A stretch of DNA of 64,000 nucleotides, taken from NCBI GenBank assembly GCA_019137255.1, contig WPDH01000074.1, positions 1-64,000 of the forward strand. Reading direction: 5' to 3'. Below, one piece after another: positions 1 to 11,619 of the stretch. The stretch's first letter is position 1, and every line of letters starts with the position of its first letter. The notes under the pieces were generated by a model, which saw nothing but the letters and a program-made list of their open reading frames with translations, searched no databases and was not told where the DNA came from. The DNA is from Corinectria fuckeliana. Lineage: Eukaryota; Ascomycota; Sordariomycetes; Hypocreales; Nectriaceae. The position numbers and the translations under genes were made by a program.

Positions 1-3000
1 ATATAAGTTAGATTCTTTTTACTATTACTATAAATATTAGGAGAGAGAGAGTTATACTATTACTCAAAGCTTTAGTAAACTAATCTTTAGTATAAATAGC
101 TTATATCTTATTTACTCTATAAAATATAAGAATAGTATTACTACTTAGTAGCTTTCTTACTATAATAATACTAGAGTTATTATAAGCTTAGTTTACTATC
201 TTAATAGTATCTTTTAAGGTTTAGCTATTAATATTAAAAGGTATATTTCTTATTTAGATTATAACTTTATATTTAATATAGCTTTAAGTTATTTACTTTA
301 TATTTTCCTAGTTTAAAAGCGCTAAGTTTTATACTATAATTAATATATAAGAGAGTTAGCTTTTCTTATAATCTAAAGGTGTAATAAGAGCTGTGTTAAT
401 AATAAAAGTAAGAGTTATAATAATATTTATAGTAATTTAGTTTTTAAGAGCTGTTTTATAATTATATATAGTATTCTTCTTATATAAGATATAAGCTTAT
501 ACTTTATATATAAATATATAAGTTTAGATAATATACTAAACTTATTTAAGAGATATAATAAGAATAATTTTAGTAATAATATTATATATTTTGTTTTCTA
601 GGTTATCTACTAGTATTCTACTTAGTTTTATAGTAGGTTTATTATTTTCACTTAGTATATACTAGCTAATTCTTATAAAAGAGTTATATTAACTTTAGTT
701 AAGTTTATATACCCTTAAATTAATAGCTATTAGAAGCATATTAGTACTATTACTATAGTCTTAATATACTATTATCCCTAAGGTAATATATATATAAGAA
801 TTTAAATTCTAGTATTAGAATGTATTTTAAAAACAGGTTAGAGTTATAATAAGTAGAAACTAGGTAAGTGTAAAAGTTTATCTTAAAAGTCTACTAGTAT
901 ATATAATAAACTACTTATTTAAAAAAGGTAGTAAAACTATTTAAAAGGCTATTATAAAATCTTAAAAAGAATAATAAGAGTTAAAAAAAGAGAAATTAGG
1001 TAGTTAAAATTTATAGTAATATTTTTACCTTAAGTAGTAGTTTTTTCTAGCTACTAATAAGAGATTTAGTTTATACTTTTTTTATATTTTAAGATAATAC
1101 TTAATACTAAGTCTAAATAGTATACTATTACTTTTAACTATTATAATATTTTAATCTAATATATTAAACCTAAAGAGAAAATTTTATTAAATAAATTTAA
1201 AATAAAGCTTTATAATAGTATATTTTTTAGAATTTATAATTATTATTTAGTAATATTTTTACTAAATTAGCAAATAGCTTTTCTTACTTATATAGCTAGC
1301 TATATTTTTTAGTAGTATTTTAGTAATATAACTTAAAAAAGAAAGTGTAAGAGTAGAATAGTTTAAAGTGTAAGTACTAAGCTATTATAACTCTCTTATA
1401 AAATTAGAAAAGCTATAAAGCTATAAGTAATAATAAATAGTAAATTAAATTATAGTAACTTTAAATAAAATATAAAATATCTAAAAGAATAAAAATAATA
1501 AATATAATAGCTAAATAATAAATATATCTTTTATTTATATATTAGTATTAATATTTAGTAGTATTATTATATTGTAAAATATAAGTACTTACTTAGTAGT
1601 TTTTTAGTTATATATTTTACTAGGTAGTAAATAATACTAGCTAAGTATAACTAACTTTTCTTTTTATAGCTTATATTATATTACCTCTTTTTAATATATA
1701 TATCTTATACTTATAACTTAAGTTATAGCTATTTTAGGCTTTTTACTTAAAGTAAGAAGTATTAAGTTTATATATTTACTTTAAACTTATCTTCTAATAG
1801 TCTTATAGACTTTCTAGCTATATTTAAAAATAACTCTCTTAACTTAAGCTAGTTATTAAATATTAGAGTCTTAAACTTTAGCTTATACTTATTATACTAT
1901 ATAACTAGGTAAAAATCCTTTAAGATAATCTTAATATACTTAAGTATCTCTCTTATTATAGCTCTGCTTTTAAACCTAGCTTAATAGTTTTTTATAGTAA
2001 GCTATATTTTTACTAATCTTAAAAACTTTTACTTTTTTATTATAATAATAATAAGCTAGTTTATTATACTATCTTAAGTAGTAGTTTTAGTTACTATCTT
2101 AGCTAGTAGCTTTATAACTTAATAAGACTATCTTACTAGTAAAAAGCTTATACTACTATTAAAAAATAGTAATAAGCCTAACTAGCATCTTTTTTTACTT
2201 AAGCTTAAAGCTTATACTTAAAAAGGTATTAGCTATATAAAAAACTATAAGCTAAGTGTCTTACTATCTTTTTAACTCTTACTTTAAGTTTTTAGCTTTA
2301 GCTAACTTTTTTATATAAGATTCTTATTATTACTTAAGATCTTAGTAACTATAAGAGTAGTAAGCTTTATTATATCTTTAGGTTTTACTACTATTAAACT
2401 AACCTTTTTATACTTTATAAAAGCCTGCTTATAAAGACCTTTTTAAGATAAGCTATACTACTTTAAATACTTTATAAGCAGCTTATATTTCTCTTAAAAA
2501 TACACCTAGTTATTTTTACTAGTATATATCTTACTAGTATTAAAGTTATAACTTATACTAAAAGAGTAATCTATTATAAGAAAAGTCTTTTAGATTCTTA
2601 ATAAGATTAGAATCTTATATTTAACTTTAGTATAATTAAATTAACTACTTAGCTATTTTATAAATAACACTAAAGCTATATATATATATACTACCTTTTA
2701 TATAAAAGCTTTATTAATATTAAGCTTTTTATTAACTTAAGCTATAATAATAAGCTCTAGTATTAAAAAGGTTTAAGTCTTAGTCTATCTTAACTTAAGT
2801 GCTAATAGCTATAAAATGCTAAAAATAGTAGCCTTAAGTGTTAAGATTATATTCACAGTTAATTATAACTCTAACTAGGTTAAAAAGGCTATTATATTAG
2901 TTAAGACTATTAAAAGGCTAGGCTAATCTTAGGGCTTATTAGTAACTATAATAATATTATTAATTAGAATACTCTTAGAGTTAGAGTATAAGAATAGCTT

Positions 3001-3050
3001 AAGAGGTCTAAGATCTAGTCCTAAGACTAGGTCCTTAGAGGGGTAACCTT
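1..3050. repeat. RIP-degraded AT-rich repeat block (unclassified)
   Basis: About 3 kb is made almost entirely of A, T and TA-rich words, with stops in all frames and CpA/TpG nearly absent. Composition returns to normal over 2990-3100. In Pezizomycotina this pattern is the product of repeat-induced point mutation of a duplicated element. The block is cut by the window start, so its left end is not visible. I could not find terminal repeats or a convincing transposase or reverse-transcriptase remnant in it, unlike the 26-37 kb island, so its class stays open. The right edge has no recognisable inverted repeat. Confidence 0.8.
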
Positions 3051-3877
3051 AGGATAATAGCATCCTAGTTGTGGTTTACTATACGACAGGTATGTATAGT
3101 AATAACCTAGGGAGACTATCTATAAGCGATCTCTAACACAGGTAAGGCCGGGCAGATATCATCAGCTACAGACAGGGCTAGCAATGTTGATCTGACCCGA
3201 AGCTGGTCCCACCTTACACAACCGGGCAGACAGGGGGTACATTAGTACATGTGATATATGCAGCGCTAAAGGAAGTCACTTTTGTACTCCACTTACGTTC
3301 AAATTCGTCAAACCGACCATGAGCCGATCAGGGCCTTAGGGACCTGATCCAACTCTAACTCGAGTCTGGCCTCACCTCACCTCGTCTTATCGTGCTTTCT
3401 GACCTGGACAGGCCGCCCAGCTGCCCCAGCTCGCAATCGAGTGCTTCGGGTTTAGCTACTAAAGTACCAGTAGATACTTAGTCGATTTCGATACTTAGTA
3501 GTACCTAAGTACTTAGGGTAGGTTAGTTGACACGTGTGGAAGTCATGTCCGTTTCCGGTGCAATAGTAATTACCTGAAAGCATGTGCGAATCATGGCATT
3601 CCCTCCGTCGACCTCGGCCTCTCACGGAATCCGTACCCGCTCGCCCGCCACCCCAGCTATCATCTCGCACGGGATAAATCTAAACTGTCGACCTCAGTTC
3701 ACCTCGGTCAGAAACTAGCCACACGTTTTGTCCTTTAAACTTGGCTTTTCAACCTCGATATTACCGACTTTCAAATCCATAATCCATATATTGTGCAAAC
3801 TCTCGGCCGTTTGTCACTGCTCGGTTCAGCCACGCAAAACACACCACTTCAGCGTACCCCACACCGTTGAGCTGTGA
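3051..3877. other. Intergenic, transition from RIP block
   Basis: Normal-composition DNA upstream of the gene at 3878. At 3455-3520 there is a cluster of CTAAGTAC/GTACTTAG-like words. No supported gene. Confidence 0.5.
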
Positions 3878-4816
3878 ATGCCTAGACTCGGCATGAAAGA
3901 TCACGAAAATAACCTAGGGACTAATGCGCCCGAGGACGAAGGTCGAGAACCCAACAATGCCAAGGGCAAAGGCAAGGACCGCGACACATCTAATGGGACC
4001 TCCAAGTCTATGATTGATCGCCTTCAAACATCCGTGTGGATGGCACTAAACGCAGTAACTGGTGGTCCCGACTTGGCCGGGCAGCAGGTCGGGGAAAAGA
4101 GTTCTACGAGTTTCAGCAGCATTGATAGAGCTTCATCAGCGGTGGGGGAGGCATCGTCGCATAGACTAGGTGCGGCAGGGGTGGGCGAATCGATAAGAAT
4201 GCAACCGGAGTTGAACTCTAGCACGGCATCCCAAGCGTTCAATGATTATGTCGGGTCTGAGTCTTCCTTGGGGTTTGAACTTCACGACCACCAGCGACCG
4301 TATCACCTACAGACAGCATCGGTCGCCGAGCAGGAGATGACAGATGGTGCAGCCGTTGTCGATTTCCTCAATGAGCCCTCAGCCGAGTTGGACTCGGCAC
4401 TCTTGGGGGCACATAGTGACACGGCCGACGACGACGACGATGACGAGTTGACTCCTGAGGCGGCGACCAAGCTCCGAGAGGCCCTCTTTAACTCAACTCA
4501 TCTCGAGACCTACTGGGACGATATGCTCAACTTCACCCCAGATTTCCTCAGCCAGCCGGGTGCCTCGGCGGAGGATGCACAACTCCACGTGGGGACTCGA
4601 GACGTCGACGAAGCACGAAGTATCTGGCTGCAGCAATGGGGCGATGTTCTCTCTTCTTACACTGACCAGGTCTGGGGAGATCTCAAGCCGTTAGCTGCGG
4701 AGGCCTGGCGCGAGGTGGAACAGTTGACTTCCAGTGAAGCCGTCCCCAACCGGTCCTCGGAGACGAAGGCACTTGGTCGACTGAGACAGATTCTAGCCCA
4801 CGTCAGGGGCCACTGA
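3878..4816 (+). CDS. Hypothetical acidic protein, 312 aa
   Basis: Single-exon open frame of 312 codons with normal codon composition. I do not recognise the family. The first 150 residues are polar and Ser/Gly/Asn-rich and look disordered. An acidic run of Asp lies near residues 185-190. The last 120 residues look folded, with Trp and aromatic clusters (TYWDDMLNF, WLQQWGDVLSSYTDQVW) and a predicted amphipathic helix toward the C terminus. There is no signal peptide or membrane segment. A second in-frame Met at 3893 could be the true start. It is the first gene after the AT-rich block and shows no RIP itself. A conserved fungal protein of unknown role is likely. Confidence 0.7.
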   Translation: MPRLGMKDHENNLGTNAPEDEGREPNNAKGKGKDRDTSNGTSKSMIDRLQTSVWMALNAVTGGPDLAGQQVGEKSSTSFSSIDRASSAVGEASSHRLGAAGVGESIRMQPELNSSTASQAFNDYVGSESSLGFELHDHQRPYHLQTASVAEQEMTDGAAVVDFLNEPSAELDSALLGAHSDTADDDDDDELTPEAATKLREALFNSTHLETYWDDMLNFTPDFLSQPGASAEDAQLHVGTRDVDEARSIWLQQWGDVLSSYTDQVWGDLKPLAAEAWREVEQLTSSEAVPNRSSETKALGRLRQILAHVRGH

Positions 4817-5356
4817 TGGTGTATCAACAACGGCACGGGACTCAATGTATGCATATTATTTACCTTGTCTTTATACAGTTCAACTGTGATCAGTAGTTCT
4901 GCACTTAATCAATCGCCTCCGAACTAAGCATGGACCGGAGTGGTTGCGCGGTGGGCTGTGGATGCGGGTTGCTCGGTCAACAGGTCCAACCACCAATGAC
5001 ATCATTCCATGCCTTGTGGCCTTCGGGGCTGCCAACCTAGGAGCCCGAGGTGGCTCTGCACAACCATGCACTGCGACGGGATGGCACCGTAAAGACAAGC
5101 ATTTAAACTCCACCCCACTGAACATCGTTCCAGGACCCTGGCAACTAACCCGGAGCCCAGGCGACGGCAAAGAGAGAGAAAAACGCCACCCCGGGCTGCC
5201 GTTCCCTTGACCCCCAATGGTTCCTGTCACCTGCTGGGCCACTCACAAATATATATCTCTCTCGCCTCATCCTAAGTGCATACGTACATACTCTCGTTGG
5301 CATCCCCTATAGACACCGCCTCGGCCTCTGGACTTGACTCCTCTGACATCGTCATC
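4817..5356. other. Intergenic
   Basis: 540 bp between two plus-strand genes. Open frames on both strands here overlap each other and lack protein-like composition. I see no motif I can name apart from the likely 3' UTR of the upstream gene and 5' UTR of the downstream one. Confidence 0.5.
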
Positions 5357-6112
5357 ATGATCCGCCAAAGCTGGCTGTGGCTGGCGCTGCTCGCGGGCCA
5401 GCTTCCCGTAGCCACCGCCATCATCATCGCGGAAGCGACACCAACAGCGTCCTATGCGCCCGTGGCGGCCTCGCTTCTCTTCAGGAGGGCCGACTCGTGT
5501 CCCTCCAATACATTTCAGTGCTCCGAGGACCTCGGGAAGCAATTTAGCGACATTTGCTGCCAGACAGGCCAGACATGCGCTCTCGACAATAACGACAAAC
5601 CGGCCTGTTGCCCTTCCGGGTGAGTGCAGCTTCCCGTCCTCGCATCCGCGCCCGATGCCATCGGTAACTAACCTCGCTCCAGCGCCGTCTGCACCGGGAC
5701 TGCGCCGGCCTCGGCCACCGGCAATCCAACTGCGCTCGCGTCCTTCGTCTCGAACTCCTACTTCTCGTTCCCGTACGCCCCAACCACATACGACGACAGC
5801 GATGCTTGCAAGTCTGCAGTCGACGACTGCTCGGATAATTATGACGCATGTGTGACCGTCCTCAAGGACGGCGACCAATACGGCGTGACCATCGCCGTGC
5901 CCGGCGGCGGTGGAACTACCGTTTCCGCCGACGGTTCTGACTTGGGCACTTCGGCAACCGCAATCTGCTCGAGTTTGAGCTCCAAAGCCTGTTCGGCTCT
6001 CGAGGCTACCAAGTGCTCGGAATATGGATCGGTTGCTCCTTTCTCCGCACGAGTTGACTTCTTGGTCGCCGGCTTCAGTATTATCATGGGCCTACTTAAC
6101 GTCGTTATCTAA
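5357..6112 (+). CDS. Putative GPI-anchored Cys-rich surface protein
   Basis: Two exons, 5357-5619 and 5683-6112, with a 63-nt intron (GTGAGT, branch CTAAC, CTCCAG); the spliced protein is 230 aa. I chose the Met at 5357 because it opens a clean signal peptide (MIRQSWLWLALLAGQLPVATA). A more upstream in-frame start would bury it. The ectodomain has paired Cys (CCQTGQTC, CCPSG, VCTGT, DDCSDNYDAC), then a Ser/Gly-rich region and a hydrophobic C-terminal tail (LVAGFSIIMGLLNVVI). That architecture is typical of fungal GPI-anchored wall or membrane proteins. No enzyme motif is visible. The role is unknown and probably at the cell surface. Confidence 0.85.
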
Positions 6113-7132
6113 GACGGTCACGGCACAGCTACGACAGGCTCAACGCAGCTCTAAGTGAGGCGTCGAGGACTTGAGGAGCCTTTCTCGACCTATCTCGTCG
6201 GAACCAATTCCCCCAGTTGCAATCTAGGGCTTGCATCATGATGCATGGCATTTTGCTATTTTGTCGAGTCGCTCGGCCTCTAAGATGGGGCATCCATGAT
6301 CCTGCAAGCGGTGGGCACTGGGCAGCCAGAGGGCTGCTTAGGATGCAGTATTGGTCTTGCTCTGGCAACTACATAACAGTCAAGATCTTGGAAAGGGGCT
6401 AGCTCAGGGATTCATACAGCCCCCTCTGGATTTGGTAATTTGGCGTTTGGTTTAGGGAAGAAAGAAAATGGCGGACTCAGCCTCGGGTTGATTGATTCGT
6501 TGTACATATGCCCAGTTGGACATAGGTTGCGTTTTTCACATGAATGAATACCACGAGATATAGGATGGCGAAACCACAGTACGACTGTATTCCCAATTGC
6601 AGAAAAAAGCTTGAGATACAATAATTACAATCCCTTGATTTAGGGTCATCGGGGGGGGGGGAGGCCGCATTCAATCCGACTGCCAGCCCCCTTCTCATAA
6701 CGTGCTCACGCTGTCTTTTCACAGTGAAATACAAGGGCACTGGTTAACACACAGTCCTATTTCAAGACTCCAAGCCTCCATGTCCCGGGAATAGCTAACT
6801 CCCTTTACCTCGCTTTGCCCGTGCCCGCGCTCACACCGACTACCAAGCTGAACTTCTCGAGAAGAACCGCACTGGTGTGATGGCTCAACATGTCATTGCC
6901 AGGTGGACCGCGTTGAACCTATCCTTCATGAGGTTGAGTGCTCAAAGGACGACTCATCCGAGACTTGGAGACAAAGATCTATGCTATGGACTAGGCTAAG
7001 ACGGTCCTTATTGAGAAGACGCCCTCCTCAACCTGGCGTCATGTGCTCTCAACTTAGTGCCCCTGAGCTATTCCCCAAAACTCCTTTGTTATCCCTTGCA
7101 TGTTATTAGCCTCCCTGGTTAGTGGCAAGTCT
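6113..7132. other. Convergent intergenic region with G11 tract
   Basis: About 1 kb between the 3' ends of the GPI-protein gene and MSH5. It holds an 11-base G run at 6651-6661. Small open frames on both strands look random. No gene is supported. Confidence 0.55.
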
Positions 7133-10100
7133 TTATGAGAGCAAGCCTTCCAGCACGCTCTTCATCGACCCCCCACCATCTTCACCCCTAAATTCCTCAA
7201 CCAGAAACTGGCGTGCTGTTCTTTCCGCCTCGTCGAGCCGCTTCTCTTCTTCTGACGATAGCCGTGTGCATGCCGCCCCAATGTCCTCGTTCTGTACTAG
7301 AAGCAGCGCGATCGCTTCCGCTCGCTCGACGACTGTACTTGGAACTCCATTCAACGCCGCACACTTGCCCCCAAAACTCGAGGTGTTATGACCATAGGCA
7401 AGACTGAAGAGGTACGTGACCTGGTCTTCGGTTTGTGGTGCGTTCCAATCCACTCTCACATCTAGGTGGGCTAGACATAAACCCTGGTGCTTTTTTAAGT
7501 AGCCACCCTCGAAGATCTCATGAAAGTGAGTTGCCACTAAGAGTCGGGGTGAGTCTCGGCCCAGAGTCAAGTAGTGATTCAACAATGCGGCCAGTAAGCC
7601 GGAACCATCATCTGAGTTGGTACCCTTCCCGAACTCATCCACTAGAATGAGGCTCTTTGACGTTGAGCACTTGGTCGACAATGCCGCTTGCTTGAGGTCT
7701 CTAGCGAACGCACTCTCAGCACCAGACATACTCTCTCTGGTCGACATACATGTCAGGATCTTGTCCGTAATACCGATCGTCGCTTGGCTGGCAGGTACAA
7801 AGCTGCCGATATGCGCCAGGTATACGATGATAGCCACTTGCTTGAGGTACACGCTCTTGCCCGAATGATTCGGTCCCGTTAGAACCAAGGCTTGTGGTAA
7901 TTCCTCATCGATGAGGTCTTGGTTAAAACTTCCTGATGCGAGTTGACAGTTATTGGGTACGAAGGACGGCACAACAAGTTCTTGTAATGGGTGACGTCCG
8001 CCTTCAATTTGAATTACGCTTTCAGTAACCATTCGCGGTGCTCGCCATCCGTATTTGTCGGCCCCCATGGCTAGCGCCACGATGGCATCGAACTCGCCAC
8101 AAATGTCTGAAGCAGATACGAGGGCTTCTTCGTGTTCTAAAATCCGGTTGGCAAGGCTGTGGATAATTTCAACCTCCTTGTCTGTCCTTAATTAGCATGA
8201 GTGGTGGCATGGAATGGCGGGTTCTCACCTCCGATTTGGCAGTACGTATCACCATATTTTTCGTCGAGTTCTCTCATGTAGCTGTTTTTGTAGCACACTG
8301 CCCCCTCGGCTTCAAAAAGCTTCTCCCATACGTCTCCGACTGCGCCCTCTCCTTCGTACCGACCATTGCCGGTTTCCGGGTTTGACTCAATAACGGTGAG
8401 GAACCCAATTTGTGGCAGAAAGATACAAGAACGGACGTACTGGCAAGCCCATTCTGGTAACTCTTGGTTCATGTGATTGACTACTTGGGTCAAGAAACTG
8501 TCCATACCGTCATAATTTCTCTTGAGCTCGTCGAGCTGGGGATCCACACCAGCTTTGACAGACGTTCGGTGGCGAGATTTAGATTGGTCGAAATCAACTG
8601 TCTTGTTTATCATGTCGCCAACTGAGACAAGATCAGAAGGAGGGAGGCTTTCCAAGAGCTGCAAAATTACGCGATCAGTACGATTTGGTTCCTTTAGAAG
8701 TAGATAAAGGAAGTCTAGCTTACCTTGTCGATTATTTCAAGGCCAGTGCATCCCTTCAACGAAGTCACGGCCTCCCGCATTCCCAAAGCTTGAGCCGTAA
8801 AACTTTGAATGGTGGACCATACGCCCTTGTTGAAAGACTGATTAGCGGATGGAAACTCGATACCTTTTCGTAGTTGGACAAATGTTGTTTTGATGTTCCG
8901 CATCTTGCGTAACAGTGAAGTGATTTGCGAAAGGTCGTCTGCGTTCTCAGGCTGGAGTAAGGCAGAAATAGTCTTCTGCCGTTCTTTGATTACACCAATA
9001 TCCAGGACTGGACGGAGAAACAATTGTCGTAGTTGACCGCGACCTTGAGGCGTACATGCCAGATAATGGAACAGGCCATATACTGATAGACTCTCTTTGG
9101 TGCTGTCCTTGTTCGGATTTGGACCTAACGCCTGACTGCTTGGATGAAGCTCCGTTTGGACGAGTTGGAGAGATAAGAGGGCATCGGAGCTGACGAACAT
9201 ATAAGTTGAAAGTGAAAACATTTCAGCTGACTGGACACGGAAAAGGGCACCTGCGACTTGTCCGTCGGGCAGGAAGCCACCAGACCGGCGGCGAGAAAGA
9301 TCACCAAGAACAGCACCGGCACAACCGACCTAGCGAATAATCAGCGCCCACCATGACCTCATACCTCTCAAGGACTACAAACGGAAACATGGCTGCTAAG
9401 ATTGATAGCACTACCGCAGCGTAGGGACTTGAAAACCCGGGATTCTTGTCGTAAGCCTCCTTGTACTTGTCCAGGGATGCTGTCAAGGGGGTCGTTGTCA
9501 ATACCTCCAGAAAATATTGCGCTGGCGGAGGACGATTGTTCTCCTTGGATGTTGACTAGTCTTTCTTGAGCAGATTCGAGCATGAATTCAGAAGACTGCA
9601 AGCCCCGAAAGATGATACTGTGAGAAGCTTCCCCTTATGAACAGTCAGCAATGTCTATCGATGTACTTGGCAAGCCTCGTCAAGTTCTTGCCTTCGCTTA
9701 GAGAAACGCATTGCTTTTCAAGATAATCGTAAAACTCCTCAGGGGCCCTTGCTGATACCAGTAGCGTGGTTGGTTGAACGTGTATCAGGAACTGTTCGGC
9801 AACATCCGTATTTGCCATGGGAATGTCTTCTGAAATGCGTAAGATGCCTTCCGCCGTAGTGAAGTATGCACATCCAACAGTCGCCTTTTCCCGCATATCA
9901 ATGGCCATGATGGTCTCCATCATCACGGGCTCCATGTTGCCGCTGTCGCCAGCATCCTGGTCACTGAGGACGGAGCCGGGCTGACGCGAGAGATGGGCAC
10001 TGGAGGATGGTGTATCATCCTGAGAGCGATTGCCTGGACGAGGAGAGGGAAGGGCTCTATTAGAGGAGAGCGGCGGACGCCGACCGGGAGGGCGAGATCC

Positions 10101-10253
10101 CCGGGGGGTCCCCTGGGGCGTTGAGCCTGCTCTCGACGACAAGCCGACGCTGGAGCGATGAGGCTGCTGGCGTTGCCCGCGACCTCTCCCACCTCTCCCG
10201 CCTCGGCCCCTTTGCCGCGAGCCCGAGGTGACTGATGAGTGTACAGGTGGCAT
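7133..10253 (-). CDS. MSH5: MutS homolog Msh5 (meiotic)
   Basis: Five exons on the minus strand: 10253-9667, 9617-9383, 9329-8724, 8658-8229 and 8181-7133. The introns are 47-65 nt and the frame is kept throughout, giving 968 aa. The C-terminal ATPase carries Walker A GPNHSGKS near residue 720, then VGSFVPA-like GSFVPAS, Walker B LILVDEFGKGTN and an ATHFHE motif. The match is to Msh5, which lacks the mismatch-recognition domain, rather than Msh2-Msh6. Msh4-Msh5 forms the clamp that stabilises meiotic recombination intermediates and promotes class I crossovers. The core domain includes VGCAGAVLGDL and a LSVYGLFHYLACTPQGR segment. Unusually, the first 90 residues are RGG/GRG and Pro-rich (see findings). 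Apparent frame breaks near 9640 and 9360 are resolved by canonical introns, so it looks intact. Confidence 0.93.
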
Positions 10254-10756
10254 TTGCGAGAGGAAGCAGCCACAGCTTCAACTAGGTGTGAGTGGGTGTC
10301 AAAGCGTCAAAGGGGAAAGCTGTTGGATGTAAGGTACAGCATGGTTGAACGGGAAGACATAGATAGGCAACGTAACGAGGATGTTTTGTGGATTTTTGTT
10401 CCGACTTTGTACTTTGTCTTTTGGGATTTTCTTTCAAGTCTGTCAGGGAGGGGAGACTGAGGCAAAGAGGGAAGGTGCAATGGCATCGTCGGCAGGCCTC
10501 GGGCCGTCGACAGGTTTAAGACTACCAAAGCCTCTTACGTCCGCAAGTGCATGTTCATCTATCGGCCCCTGAAGCGAATCTCCAACGACTTGTCTTTGCT
10601 AGTTGATGTAGATCTCATAAGGCTGATCGAGCGCCTCCGGACCTGGCTGTGGAAGAAGGATTCCTGTATGCTAAGATTGTTGCACAATCAAATATTCTAA
10701 TACTTAGCAACCGCAACATCCACCTGTATTTGTGGCGGACAGTATCTAAGGCGTCA
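10254..10756. other. MSH5 upstream / EMC5 downstream region
   Basis: 503 bp between two minus-strand genes. It should contain the MSH5 promoter. I see no coding sequence and no motif I can assign with confidence. Confidence 0.5.
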
Positions 10757-11221
10757 TCAATTGTTCCCAGCCTTGACCCAGTCCGCAAAGTCGCGCCGTT
10801 GCTTGCGGATATCCACGAACCCTGGCCGCGTCTCTAGCACACCAAAGGGGTTGCCGTAATAGTCCTTGTCCACCTCGCCGCTACCGGACAGGAACCCGGC
10901 CTCTCCCTCGCGCTCAATCTTGCCCGCCCATTCGTGCCACCGGATCGGTCGTAGCTTCGGCGATCCAAGAACGAGCCCCAGGACCACTATCAGTGTCGCC
11001 GCCAGTGCCTCGATGGAAATGTCGATAGGTAGAGAGTTTGTCGACAGCGGCTGAGTCGTGGCGTGCTGCGCTGACGCCGCCGAGATGACCGAGTGCTCCT
11101 GGGCTGAGTAGCACCTGCATTCTGGTGGTTAGTTACGTCGCATGACAAGCAAACGAGAGGCTTACGCGTGTGCGAGAAGCACAAGGCCGGTCGCAGTAAC
11201 CGCGCGAGAGATCCAAGTCAT
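10757..11221 (-). CDS. EMC5: ER membrane protein complex subunit 5
   Basis: Two exons, 11221-11166 and 11114-10757, with a 51-nt intron (GTAAG, branch CTAAC, ATGCAG); 137 aa. The N-terminal exon gives a hydrophobic first segment (AVTATGLVLLAHA). The second exon holds a second transmembrane segment (LAATLIVVLGLVLGSP) followed by the diagnostic PIRWHEWAGKIERE and LETRPGFVDIRKQR. These are hallmarks of the EMC5/MMgT family. EMC inserts tail-anchored and multipass proteins into the ER membrane; the family has also been described as a magnesium transporter. Length fits the family. The gene ends about 500 bp upstream of the MSH5 start, on the same strand. Confidence 0.93.
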
Positions 11222-11619
11222 TGTATGCTCTGGTTGTGCTGTTTCGCGAGTTGGGTTTGGGCTGTTTGGGGACAAGTAAGTCACAGCTCCTCTGGCGACA
11301 CGAACCAAGCTCGGTTGCAACTGGACAACTAATAATTAGGTACCTAGCCTACCTACTAGTAAGGTATGGAGTTCGCATGACTAAGCGAGCCCACCACCAC
11401 CAAGGCCTCAGGCTCGGTATGTGAGATGAGGGAGGCCCTTAGCACTATCGTATCTTGTGGACCCTGGCACAAAACCTTGGAAAACGAGTAAATTTCTGCT
11501 CAATATGGGCAGGTATGTATTTAATGAATCGCTTCCTTAACGCCTACGAAATCTTTCATGTCTAAATTGGTCCGTCCCATAGCAAACAATGTTCCCAAAT
11601 CGATTGATAAACGCCACGT
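11222..11619. other. Intergenic with CCTA/TAGG cluster
   Basis: EMC5 promoter side and 3' flank of the HMG-box gene. At 11334-11370 there is a dense cluster of TAGGTACC/CCTACC words, also seen in other intergenic stretches of this window. No gene. Confidence 0.5.

Noticed and set aside
6903..7109. 68-codon plus-strand frame between the GPI gene and MSH5
   Set aside because: Random-looking composition in the 3' flank of two convergent genes.
9300..9670. MSH5 as a pseudogene because its 5' half changes frame twice
   Set aside because: Both changes fall at introns with GT..AG, CTGAC-type branch sites and lengths of 49 and 53 nt, and the joined protein is collinear with Msh5.
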